Source of the DNA: an uncultured Collinsella sp.
GTDB lineage: Bacteria; Actinomycetota; Coriobacteriia; Coriobacteriales; Coriobacteriaceae
Direction: 5' to 3'
DNA length: 8,880 bases
Assembly: GCA_900544385.1 (NCBI GenBank)
Contig: UQVD01000081.1
Location: forward strand, 1-8,880
A program made the translations under genes and the position numbers. Below the pieces are notes generated by a model. It did no database searches. It was not told the DNA's origin and saw only the letters and a list, made by a program, of their open reading frames with translations. This document shows, in pieces, positions 1 to 6,596 of this stretch. Every line of letters starts with the position of its first letter. Positions within the stretch are counted from its first letter, which is position 1.

Positions 1-30
1 TCGGCAGCGTCAGATGTGTATAAGAGACAG
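1..30 (+). other. Illumina Nextera Read 1 adapter remnant (not genomic)
   Basis: Bases 1-30 match the last 30 bases of the Nextera Read 1 transposon adapter. Bases 12-30 are the 19-bp Tn5 mosaic end AGATGTGTATAAGAGACAG, an artificial hyperactive end sequence. This is untrimmed library adapter at a contig edge. The methyltransferase gene that follows is therefore broken by the assembly, not by biology. Confidence 0.97.
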
Positions 31-929
31 TCCACGGCCAGTTCGTCTTCCTGCGGGTCGAGGGCGTCCATAACGAGCTCAATCAAAATCTCGGCGCCCT
101 TGGTATTGACCTGGAAAAACGACGGGGCAGATAAGCGCATCTGGCCTTCGGCGATGTTCTCGGTCCACGAGCCCTCGCCGGCGAGCATCTCCACCTTAGA
201 GACGCGGCGGGCTTTCTTTTCGCCCTTGCTCATCACGCGCACGATGCTCGTGGGATGAGCGGCGTCCGCCAGCACGCGGGAGACCTGCGAGCGCGGAAAA
301 GAGCCTGTGGGCGTCCAGAGTGCGACCTCGAGTGCCTTGGTGCGGCGCGAAGCGCGAATGCCTACGCGCTCCAGACCCAGGTCGTGGCTGCCGCTTAGAT
401 AGTTGAGCGCGCCGACGACCGATTTGAGCGCCTTCGGGAAGCGTTTATCGAACAGCGGGCACGCATCGACGGTCACGATTTTGCTGGGGTCGACACCGTG
501 CATGCCAAGGCGCACGCGACCGTTGACGACGGTCGGTTCGAGCTCGATTTTATTGCGGTAGCCCCAGTCGTCCTTGGTGTGGCGGATGGGCTGTACCAAC
601 TCATCGACCCGCTCAGGAGCGAACTTGCCGATGCGCTCGAGCGTGGAGCGCAGGTTTTGCTCCTTGGCGGCGAGCTGCGCCGTGCGTGAGAGATTGCCCC
701 ACGAGCAGCCGCCGCAGATGCCCACGAAGGGGCAGGGAGGCTGAATGCGATCGGGGCTCGGCTCCAGAATCTCGGTGGTGCGGGCGCGCATGAACGACTT
801 ACCGTCCTGCACGACCTCGGCCTCGACGGTGTCGCCTGCCACGGCGCCCTGCACAAAGACGGCCTTGCCGTTGTCGGCGTGCGCCAGCCCGTCGGCGCCG
901 TAGGTCATCGATTCTATAGTGAGCTTCAT
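31..929 (-). CDS. rlmD: 23S rRNA (uracil-5-)-methyltransferase, RlmD/RumA family, 3' end missing
   Basis: This is an SAM-dependent RNA m5U methyltransferase that methylates a uridine in 23S rRNA or tRNA in the cytoplasm. The visible 299 residues begin at an ATG (927-929) preceded by a weak AGGCAGGGA-like ribosome site. Residues 1 to about 60 resemble a TRAM RNA-binding domain (GADGLAHADNGKAVFV, GAVAGDTVEAEV). Cys66, Cys72 and Cys75 in CPFVGICGGC, with Cys157 in DACPL, fit the four ligands of the [4Fe-4S] cluster of the RlmD/RumA group. SAPSFFQVN (267-275) is the conserved strand just before the SAM-binding domain. The SAM motif, the catalytic cysteine and the C-terminus lie beyond the contig edge; bases 1-30 are adapter, so no stop codon is seen. 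The gene follows ppk1 on the same strand, but a terminator lies between, so it is probably a separate unit. RlmD, RlmCD and TrmA-like targets cannot be told apart from this half. The family call is firm; the target is not. Confidence 0.88.
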
Positions 930-978
930 ATCCCTGCCTGTCATTCGCGGTGTTGTCCGCAACCATGGTAGCAGGGAA

Positions 979-1020
979 AAGCGCCCCGTATCTGGGGCAT
1001 TCCTCAAATGCGGGGCGCTT
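979..1020 (-). terminator. Rho-independent terminator of ppk1
   Basis: A perfect 10-bp stem (979-988 with 1011-1020, arm AAGCGCCCCG) encloses 22 nt. Read on the minus strand it is followed by TTTTCCC. A smaller alternative stem, GCCCC with GGGGC around 984-997, lies inside. The site is 24 bp past the ppk1 stop, in the right direction to end the ppk1 transcript. The T run is short, so some read-through into the methyltransferase gene is possible. Confidence 0.75.
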
Positions 1021-1043
1021 CTACAAACTGCTTCAACAAACGA

Positions 1044-3557
1044 CTATTTCGTCTTGCCGGTAATGAGCGTCTTAAGACCCAGGCCGATCAGGCCCAAGCC
1101 CATGCGCACGCGGCCGGGGCGATGGCGCTCGATGGCCTTGGTCTTGCCGGCGGGCTTATCGCGACGGGCGCTCGTCTCGGGTGCGGGCTTGGTGACCTGC
1201 GGCTCGGGCCGAGGTGCAGGTGCAGGCTCGGGCTCAATGACGGTCGCCTGGACCTTCTGAACCTCGGGCGCTTTCTCCACGGCGGGCTCTGCGGCAGCCT
1301 CGGGCTCTTTCACCGGGGGAGCGGCAACTGCTTCCGGCTCGACAGTGGGCTCGACAACTGCCTCGCGCTCAACCTCGGCCTGAATAGCTTCTTCGGCCAC
1401 ACGTTCCTTCTCCTGTGCACGCTGCTGCGCGGCGGCCTCGGCGTTGCGATAGGCACGCTCCAGCAGGGCTTCCTGCGAGTTGAAGGGTTTCTCACCCTCT
1501 GCACGCTCCACGGGGACCCAGGTACCGTCGCTCGTGAGGCTGCGGGCCTTCACGTTGTCGCGCAGCTGCATGCCCATGTACTCGTGCACCAGGGCGCGAC
1601 AGGTGGGGTCGAGCACGGGGAAGGCGATCTCCACGCGGTGCTCGGTGTTGCGCGTCATCATGTCGGCCGAGCTCAGATAGATCATGTCCGAGTCCACGCC
1701 AAAGGCGTAAACGCGCGCATGCTCCAAAAAGCGTCCGACGATAGAACGGACATGCACATTCTCGGTCTTGCCCGGAACGCCCGGCTTGAGGCACGAGATG
1801 CCGCGGATGATCATGTCCACGCGGACTCCTGCGCACGATGCCTCAGCGATCTTGTCGATGACCTCGCGGTCGGTGAGCGAGTTGAGCTTAAAGAACACAC
1901 GGGCGGGCTCGCCAACGAGGGCGCGCTGGATCTCGCGATCCAGGCCGCGCATGATGAGCGGCTTGAGGCCCACGGGCGCCACGCCCAGGAAGCGGTAATC
2001 GCCGCGAAGGTTGCCCAGCGACAGGTTGCGGAAGAACAAGTTGGCGTCCTCGCCGATGCCGGGATGGGCGGTCATGAGCATAAAGTCGCTGTAGAGTTTG
2101 GCCGTCTTCTCGTTAAAGTTGCCGGTGCCCAACAGCGTCAGGCGTGTAAGCGCCATGCCCTCGCGATAGGTGAGCTGGCAGATCTTGGAGTGGCACTTAA
2201 AGCCCTCGGAGCCGTAGATGACGGTGCAGCCTGCCTCTTCCAGACGCTCGGCCCACTCGATGTTGTTCTGCTCGTCGAAGCGGGCGCGGAGCTCCATGAG
2301 CACCGTGACCTCTTTGCCGTTCTCGGCGGCATCGATCAGCGACTCGCACAGGCGGCTCTGCTTGGCCACGCGGTAGAGCGTGATACGCAGCGAGATGCAC
2401 TCGGGGTCGTAGGCGGCCTCGTGCACCAGATCCAGGAAGGGGTTCATGGCCTCATAGGGATAAAAGAGCAGCTTGTCGTGCTGAAGCACCTGCTCGCGTA
2501 TGGAGCGGGTCATATCGATGGTGGGGTTGGGCTGCGGCTTAAACGGCGTAAAGAGCAGCTCGTTGCGCAGGTGCTCGGGAATCTTGCCCTCAATGCCAAA
2601 GACATAGCCCAGGTTGAGCGGGATATCGCAGGTAAAGACCGAGCGACGCGAGAGCTCGAGCGCCTTGCGGATAGTCTTGAGCGTTGGCTTTTCGAGCGAG
2701 CCCGATACGGCGAGCACCACCGGCTGCAGGCGCAAGCGTTTCTTGAGGATGCGCTTCATGTGCTGGCGGTAATCCTCTTCCTCCTCGACGCCCTCGCCGT
2801 CCGGGTCGATATCGGCATTGCGGGTGACGCGGATCAGCGCGCGATCCAGCGGCTTATAGGAGCCAAAGCAGCTGTCCAGGCAGGCGAGGATGACGTCCTC
2901 GAGCAGAATGTAGGAGTAGGTGCCGGTGGGCGAGGGGATCTCGACCACGCGGTTCATCGAGGCGGGAATCTCGATCAGGCCCAGCAGGCTCTCCTCGTCG
3001 GTGACGCCGTCCAGGCCGCACGCCAGGTAGAGCGCGCCGTTGCGCAGGTTGGGGAAGGGGTGGCGCGGGTCGATGACCAACGGCGAGATGACCGGCGATA
3101 CGTAGGCCTGGAAATAGCGGGTTACAAAGGTGCGCTCCTCGGGCGTAAGCGAATCGATGCGGGCGCGGTGAACGCCCAGGGTGTCGAGCTTGCCCTCGAT
3201 GCTTTTGAAAATGGACTCCCAGCGGTCGAGGAGCTCGGGCAGCTCTGCCATGACAGCATCGACCTGTTCGGAGGCGGTCATATTGCTCTTGTTGTCGACA
3301 GGTTGCTTTTTGAGCTCGGCAAGGTCGGACAGACCGCCCACGCGCACCATGAGAAACTCGTCGAGGTTAGACTCGAAAATCGACACGAACTTTAGACGCT
3401 CGAACAGCGGAACGGTCTCATCGAAGGCTTCGTCAAGCACACGGTTGTCAAAGCGTAGCCAGCTGAGCTCTCGGTTCTGCGTGTACGAGAAGTCGCGCGG
3501 CGGTTTGCGCAGCTTTGCGGCGGCTTGCTTTTTTTCGATTTTGCTCGGCATATGCAT
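1044..3557 (-). CDS. ppk1: Polyphosphate kinase 1, with an extended C-terminal tail
   Basis: PPK1 reversibly transfers the gamma phosphate of ATP onto inorganic polyphosphate through a phosphohistidine intermediate. The 837-residue product has the full family core: the N-terminal signature NRELSWLRFDNRVL (28-41), DPRHPFPNLRNGALY (163-177), LFYPYEAMNPFLDLV (364-378), and RARFDEQNNIEWAERLEEAG (424-443). EGFKCHSKICQLTYR (451-465) carries His456, the expected phosphorylated histidine, followed by GTGNFNEKTAKLYSD (477-491). FLEHARVYAFG (610-620) carries the second conserved histidine, His613. The core ends near residue 690, about the whole length of a typical PPK1. Residues 691-837 are extra: a charged, probably coiled-coil stretch (about 695-735), a Pro/Glu/Ala/Val-rich linker (about 735-795), and a basic tail ending in a Gly/Leu-rich segment (811-837). 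The start is ATG at 3557; a second in-frame ATG two codons later is possible. The gene is divergent from arcA. Family assignment is secure; the role of the tail is unknown. Confidence 0.96.
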   Translation of the reverse strand: MHMPSKIEKKQAAAKLRKPPRDFSYTQNRELSWLRFDNRVLDEAFDETVPLFERLKFVSIFESNLDEFLMVRVGGLSDLAELKKQPVDNKSNMTASEQVDAVMAELPELLDRWESIFKSIEGKLDTLGVHRARIDSLTPEERTFVTRYFQAYVSPVISPLVIDPRHPFPNLRNGALYLACGLDGVTDEESLLGLIEIPASMNRVVEIPSPTGTYSYILLEDVILACLDSCFGSYKPLDRALIRVTRNADIDPDGEGVEEEEDYRQHMKRILKKRLRLQPVVLAVSGSLEKPTLKTIRKALELSRRSVFTCDIPLNLGYVFGIEGKIPEHLRNELLFTPFKPQPNPTIDMTRSIREQVLQHDKLLFYPYEAMNPFLDLVHEAAYDPECISLRITLYRVAKQSRLCESLIDAAENGKEVTVLMELRARFDEQNNIEWAERLEEAGCTVIYGSEGFKCHSKICQLTYREGMALTRLTLLGTGNFNEKTAKLYSDFMLMTAHPGIGEDANLFFRNLSLGNLRGDYRFLGVAPVGLKPLIMRGLDREIQRALVGEPARVFFKLNSLTDREVIDKIAEASCAGVRVDMIIRGISCLKPGVPGKTENVHVRSIVGRFLEHARVYAFGVDSDMIYLSSADMMTRNTEHRVEIAFPVLDPTCRALVHEYMGMQLRDNVKARSLTSDGTWVPVERAEGEKPFNSQEALLERAYRNAEAAAQQRAQEKERVAEEAIQAEVEREAVVEPTVEPEAVAAPPVKEPEAAAEPAVEKAPEVQKVQATVIEPEPAPAPRPEPQVTKPAPETSARRDKPAGKTKAIERHRPGRVRMGLGLIGLGLKTLITGKTK

Positions 3558-3568
3558 CTGTCCGTTCA

Positions 3569-3583
3569 GTCCCCGCAGGGGAC
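3569..3583 (-). promoter_or_regulatory. Small hairpin just upstream of the ppk1 start
   Basis: This is a perfect 6-bp inverted repeat, GTCCCC-GCA-GGGGAC, whose near edge is 11 nt from the ppk1 start codon. Its promoter-distal arm contains the GGGGA that most resembles a ribosome site for ppk1, so folding could hide it. This matters only if transcription starts upstream of the hairpin, which is not known. Confidence 0.35.
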
Positions 3584-3586
3584 GGT

Positions 3587-3614
3587 AGCCTAACCCTATT
3601 CACTATTGTCTCAA
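3587..3614 (-). promoter_or_regulatory. Possible ppk1 promoter
   Basis: Read on the minus strand, TTGAGA (3609-3614) and TAGGCT (3587-3592) are 16 bp apart, matching sigma70-type -35 and -10 boxes only in part. A second weak option is TTGTCA further upstream, with no good -10 box at 17 bp. These are visual matches to consensus only. Confidence 0.22.
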
Positions 3615-3744
3615 TTTAGTCGACTTGTGGCACGGACGTATTGTGCGAACGGTATCTTTACCTACTTCTTACGCTGACAAGTCATAGGACTGACGCCCTG
3701 CTCGTCTGCAAGCGGTCTATATCCTCACTCAACTGGTACGTAAG

Positions 3745-3783
3745 TGTGAATGAGAATGATGGATAGCTGAATATCATTGAATG
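3745..3783. promoter_or_regulatory. Candidate paired ARG boxes (ArgR/AhrC-like operator)
   Basis: Two TGAAT half-sites start at 3747 and 3768, exactly 21 bp apart. Each extended 18-mer (3745-3762 and 3766-3783) matches 11 of 18 positions of the Bacillus ARG-box consensus by hand count. ArgR-family hexamers classically bind two 18-bp boxes with a 3-bp gap, which gives this 21-bp period. The right half-sites are degenerate, so this is a candidate only. A regulator of the arc genes would fit here, upstream of arcA. Confidence 0.32.
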
Positions 3784-4098
3784 CAGGCGGAAACGTAAAC
3801 AAACATCATTTATATACATAAAACCGATTTAGCTATGCAATTCTGAATCAAAAGTTTAGAGATGCAATTGCAAATAGTTTTTAGGAAAAAAGAGCGTTTA
3901 CCTTAGAAAAGTTACTTTAGAACGCCGAAGTACATTATGGGGGAATCTCATGCGATATACCGTTCATCGCACTTTGTTGACCGTTCGGGGGCGAGGTGGA
4001 ATTGCGGGTGGAATTTGGATATAACTAGAGCTGTCAGCAAGCAGCGTCCGCTATGGAAGGGCGCTGAGAGATTCGGCCGAAAGGCCCGAAAGAAAGGT

Positions 4099-4104
4099 AG
4101 GAGG
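4099..4104 (+). promoter_or_regulatory. arcA ribosome binding site, unusually close to the start
   Basis: AGGAGG (4099-4104) is a full consensus Shine-Dalgarno sequence but lies only 2 nt before the ATG at 4107. The protein start fits arginine deiminase N-termini (HVPSEIGKLRKVCLHRPG), and no later ATG would keep that motif. The start is therefore kept despite the tight spacing. The AAAGG at 4093-4097 could pair instead at a more usual distance. Confidence 0.6.
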
Positions 4105-4106
4105 CC

Positions 4107-5348
4107 ATGACGAAAGGTCTGCACGTGCCTTCCGAGATCGGCAAGCTCAGGAAGGTCTGCCTGCACCGTCCCGGCGACGAGCTCCTCAACCTGCCGCCCG
4201 ACGAGCTCGAGCGACTCCTGTTCGACGACGTCCCGTTCCTGGAGGTCGCGCAGCAGGAGCACGACACCTTCGCCCAGATCCTGAGGGACCAGGGCGTGGA
4301 GGTCCTCTATCTCGAGAACCTCGTCGCCGAGGTGTTCGACCAGGTCCCCGGCGCCCGCGCCGAGTTCACCGACCAGTACATCGCCGAGGCCGGCATCCGC
4401 GGCCAGCACATGCCGCAGATCGTCCGCGAGAAGCTGGACTCCATCGAGGACAACCTCGAGTTCGTCAAGAAGACCATGGCCGGCATGACCAAGTCCGAGA
4501 TCGACATGCCCCTCACGGCGTCCACGACCCTCGACTCCCTGGTCAACTCCGAGTCCGAGTCCGACCTGATCATCGACCCGATGCCCAACCTCTACTTCAC
4601 CCGCGACCCGTTCGCGGTCGTCGGCGAGGGCGTCAACCTCAACCGCATGTACTCGGTCACCCGCAACCGCGAGACCCTGTACGGCAAGTACGTCTTCAAG
4701 TACCACCCCGACTACAAGGACGTCTCGCTGTACTTCCGCCGCGACTGCCAGTTCCACACCGAGGGCGGCGACGTGCTGAACATCAACGAGAAGACCCTCG
4801 CCGTCGGCATCTCCCAGCGCACCCAGGCCGCCGCGATCGACGTCATGGCCCAGAACATCTTCTGGAACTCCGACTCCAAGGTCGAGCGCATCCTGGCCTT
4901 CGACATCCCGGTCTCGCGCGCCTTCATGCACCTCGACACGGTCTTCACCCAGATCGACGTCGATAAGTTCACGATCCACCCCGCCATCATGGGCACCCTG
5001 CGCGTCTACGAGCTGACCGCCGGCAAGAACCCGGGCGACGTGAACATCCGCCTGATCGAGGACACCCTCGAGCACGTCCTGGAGGACGCCACCGGCGTCG
5101 ACCAGGTCAAGCTGATCCCCTGCGGCGGCGGCGACCCGATCGCGGCCTCCCGCGAGCAGTGGAACGACGGCTCCAACACCCTGTGCGTCGAGCCCGGCAA
5201 GATCTGCGTCTACGCCCGCAACACCGTCACCAACGACGTGCTGTACAAGGAGGGCCTGGACCTTCTCGTCGTGCCCTCCGCCGAGCTCTCCCGCGGCCGC
5301 GGCGGCCCGCGCTGCATGAGCATGCCCTTCTGGCGCGAGGACCTCTAA
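4107..5348 (+). CDS. arcA: Arginine deiminase
   Basis: ArcA hydrolyses L-arginine to L-citrulline and ammonia, the first step of the ADI pathway, in the cytoplasm. The 413-residue product has normal family length and the full catalytic set of the guanidino-modifying fold: Asp167 in FTRDPF (164-169), Glu219 in HTEGGD (217-222), His275 and Asp277 in HLDTVF (275-280), and the nucleophile Cys403 in RCMSMPFWREDL at the C-terminus. The N-terminal SEIGKLRKVCLHRPG (9-23) and CGGGDPIAASREQWNDG (339-355) are also typical. It is first in the arc cluster and 105 bp upstream of arcB. Codon use is extreme: by hand count only 8 of 413 sense codons end in A or T, while arcB and arcD use many GCT, GTT and CGT codons. 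Two hairpins follow the stop codon. Identity is secure. Confidence 0.98.
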   Translation: MTKGLHVPSEIGKLRKVCLHRPGDELLNLPPDELERLLFDDVPFLEVAQQEHDTFAQILRDQGVEVLYLENLVAEVFDQVPGARAEFTDQYIAEAGIRGQHMPQIVREKLDSIEDNLEFVKKTMAGMTKSEIDMPLTASTTLDSLVNSESESDLIIDPMPNLYFTRDPFAVVGEGVNLNRMYSVTRNRETLYGKYVFKYHPDYKDVSLYFRRDCQFHTEGGDVLNINEKTLAVGISQRTQAAAIDVMAQNIFWNSDSKVERILAFDIPVSRAFMHLDTVFTQIDVDKFTIHPAIMGTLRVYELTAGKNPGDVNIRLIEDTLEHVLEDATGVDQVKLIPCGGGDPIAASREQWNDGSNTLCVEPGKICVYARNTVTNDVLYKEGLDLLVVPSAELSRGRGGPRCMSMPFWREDL

Positions 5349-5360
5349 GTCTTTCCGTTT

Positions 5361-5408
5361 CCGGTGCGGTCCCCCTACAACCGCACCGGCTTCGCCCGTT
5401 AAACGGGC
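5361..5408 (+). other. Two tandem intercistronic hairpins between arcA and arcB
   Basis: The first is a perfect 9-bp stem CCGGTGCGG/CCGCACCGG (5361-5369 with 5381-5389, 11-nt loop). The second is GCCCGTT/AACGGGC (5394-5400 with 5402-5408), likely a 5-bp stem in practice. Neither is followed by a T run, so neither is a standard terminator. Likely roles are protecting the 3' end of arcA mRNA, marking a processing site, or partly reducing arcB expression. Confidence 0.55.
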
Positions 5409-5453
5409 AACACTAATACTTACGTAATTCATTTCTTCGAAAGGAATCGAACC

Positions 5454-6449
5454 ATGGGTGTTAACCTCTCCGGCCGTAGCTTCCTCAAGCTTCTCGACCT
5501 CACCACCGAGGAGATCGAGTACCTGCTCAAGCTCTCCAAGAACTTCAAGGATATGAAGCGCGCTGGCGTTCCGCACCGCTATCTCGAGGGCAAGAACATC
5601 GTTCTGCTCTTCCAGAAGACCTCCACTCGTACCCGCTGCGCCTTCGAGGTCGGCGGCATGGACCTGGGCATGGGCGTGACCTATCTCGATCCCGGTTCGT
5701 CGCAGATGGGCAAGAAGGAGTCCATCGAGGACACCGCCCGCGTTCTCGGCCGCATGTATGACGGCATCGAGTTCCGTGGCTTTGCCCAGGACGACGTCGA
5801 GGAGCTCGCTGCTAAGTCCGGCGTGCCCGTGTGGAACGGCCTGACCACTGAGTGGCATCCCACCCAGATGCTCGCCGACATCCTGACCGTCCAGGAGAAC
5901 TTCAACTACGACATCAAGGGCAAGACCCTCGTCTTCATGGGCGACTGCAAGAACAACGTTGCTCGCTCCCTCATGGTTGTCTGCTCCAAGCTCGGCATGA
6001 ACTTCGTGGCCTGCGGCCCCGAGGAGTGCATGCCCGCCGACGACGTCATCGAGGCCTGCAAGCCCATCGCCGAGGCCAACGGCTGCACCATCAAACTGAC
6101 CACCGACGTCAAGGACGGCGTCACCGGTGCCGACGTTATCTACACCGACGTGTGGGTCTCCATGGGCGAGCCCGACGAGGTCTGGGCCGAGCGCATCGCT
6201 CAGCTCACTCCGTATCGTGTCACCTCCGAAGTCATGGCTATGGCCAACCCGGGCGCCATCTTCCTGCACTGCCTGCCCAGCTTCCACGACACCAACACCA
6301 CCATTGGCGCCGAGAAGTGCGAGCAGTTCGGCATCACCGAGCAGGAGGTCACCGACGAGGTCTTCGAGAGCCCCGCTTCCAAGGTCTTCGACGAGGCCGA
6401 GAACCGCATGCACACCATCAAGGCTGTCATGTACGCCACGCTCAAGTAA
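5454..6449 (+). CDS. arcB: Ornithine carbamoyltransferase (catabolic, ADI pathway)
   Basis: The enzyme interconverts ornithine plus carbamoyl phosphate with citrulline plus phosphate. In this cluster it should run toward citrulline breakdown. The 331-residue product has the carbamoyl phosphate loop STRTR (57-61), HPTQMLAD (135-142), the domain-linking FMGDCKNNVARSL (161-173), the ornithine-binding DVWVSMGEP region (232-240) and HCLPSFHD (272-279), all at normal spacing. A ribosome site AAAGGA ends 8 nt before the ATG. The gene lies between arcA and arcD on the same strand. The biosynthetic name argF would fit the sequence equally well; arcB is chosen from context, since anabolic and catabolic forms cannot be separated by motif here. 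Codon use is that of a highly expressed gene, with GCT, GTT and CGT present, unlike arcA. Confidence 0.96.
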   Translation: MGVNLSGRSFLKLLDLTTEEIEYLLKLSKNFKDMKRAGVPHRYLEGKNIVLLFQKTSTRTRCAFEVGGMDLGMGVTYLDPGSSQMGKKESIEDTARVLGRMYDGIEFRGFAQDDVEELAAKSGVPVWNGLTTEWHPTQMLADILTVQENFNYDIKGKTLVFMGDCKNNVARSLMVVCSKLGMNFVACGPEECMPADDVIEACKPIAEANGCTIKLTTDVKDGVTGADVIYTDVWVSMGEPDEVWAERIAQLTPYRVTSEVMAMANPGAIFLHCLPSFHDTNTTIGAEKCEQFGITEQEVTDEVFESPASKVFDEAENRMHTIKAVMYATLK

Positions 6450-6464
6450 GAGCATCTAGCATCT

Positions 6465-6496
6465 CGCTCGGGGTGTATTGTTGAACACCCCGAGCG
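6465..6496 (+). other. Strong hairpin between arcB and arcD
   Basis: A perfect 12-bp stem CGCTCGGGGTGT/ACACCCCGAGCG (6465-6476 with 6485-6496) with an 8-nt loop begins 15 bp after the arcB stop. It is not followed by a T run on either strand. It may protect the upstream mRNA or partly stop transcription before arcD. Confidence 0.6.
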
Positions 6497-6580
6497 GCTG
6501 TGTCTGGTAAATATCTCGCGTCGGGCGGTGGGCACGGCACGGAAGATCCGCTTCGCACGAGAAAGTTAAATGATTTATGA

Positions 6581-6587
6581 AGGGGGG
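6581..6587 (+). promoter_or_regulatory. arcD ribosome binding site that decides the start
   Basis: AGGGGGG (6581-6587) is 9 nt upstream of the ATG at 6597 but directly abuts the ATG at 6588 and lies inside the reading frame that starts at 6570. The ATG at 6570 has no Shine-Dalgarno sequence in front of it. This favours 6597 as the true start. Confidence 0.6.
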
Positions 6588-6596
6588 ATGAGAACC

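Larger units (their letters stand above)
3558..4106. promoter_or_regulatory. Divergent ppk1/arcA intergenic region with AT-rich core
   Basis: These 549 bp hold no credible gene. About 3600-3720 is mixed in composition. About 3740-3940 is strongly AT-rich, in clear contrast to the genes on both sides, and suits promoter and regulator binding. About 3940-4106 is GC-richer and probably the arcA leader. Within the AT-rich part are two ARG-box-like sites (3745-3783), a repeated ATGCAATT (3835-3842 and 3862-3869) and the palindrome TGCAATTGCA (3863-3872). A TATAAC hexamer at 4020-4025 could be an arcA -10 box, but no good -35 box sits 17 bp before it. In the leader, TTCGGCC-GAAA-GGCCCGAA (4072-4090) can form a small hairpin just before the ribosome site. 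No CRP/FNR-type palindrome convinced me. Confidence 0.6.

Noticed and set aside
1008..3395. 795-codon open frame on the plus strand opposite ppk1
   Set aside because: It is a shadow of ppk1. It starts inside the ppk1 terminator, has no ribosome site and gives a Leu/Ala/Gly/His-rich product with no domain.
3744..3765. CRP/FNR-type site starting at TGTGA upstream of arcA
   Set aside because: The left half TGTGA is present but the matching TCACA half at 6-nt spacing is not.
3977..4005. TTGACC as -35 box of an arcA promoter
   Set aside because: No acceptable -10 hexamer lies 16-18 bp downstream.
3948..6455. 835-codon open frame on the minus strand across arcA and arcB
   Set aside because: It is antisense to two genes with complete catalytic motifs. 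Long antisense frames are expected where third positions are nearly all G or C; the translation is low-complexity (Val, Leu, Gly, Asp, Glu) with no domain.
6570..6596. ATG at 6570 as the arcD start
   Set aside because: There is no ribosome site before it. The only good one (6581-6587) lies downstream and suits the ATG at 6597. The extra nine residues also carry charge ahead of the usual lysine-rich start.
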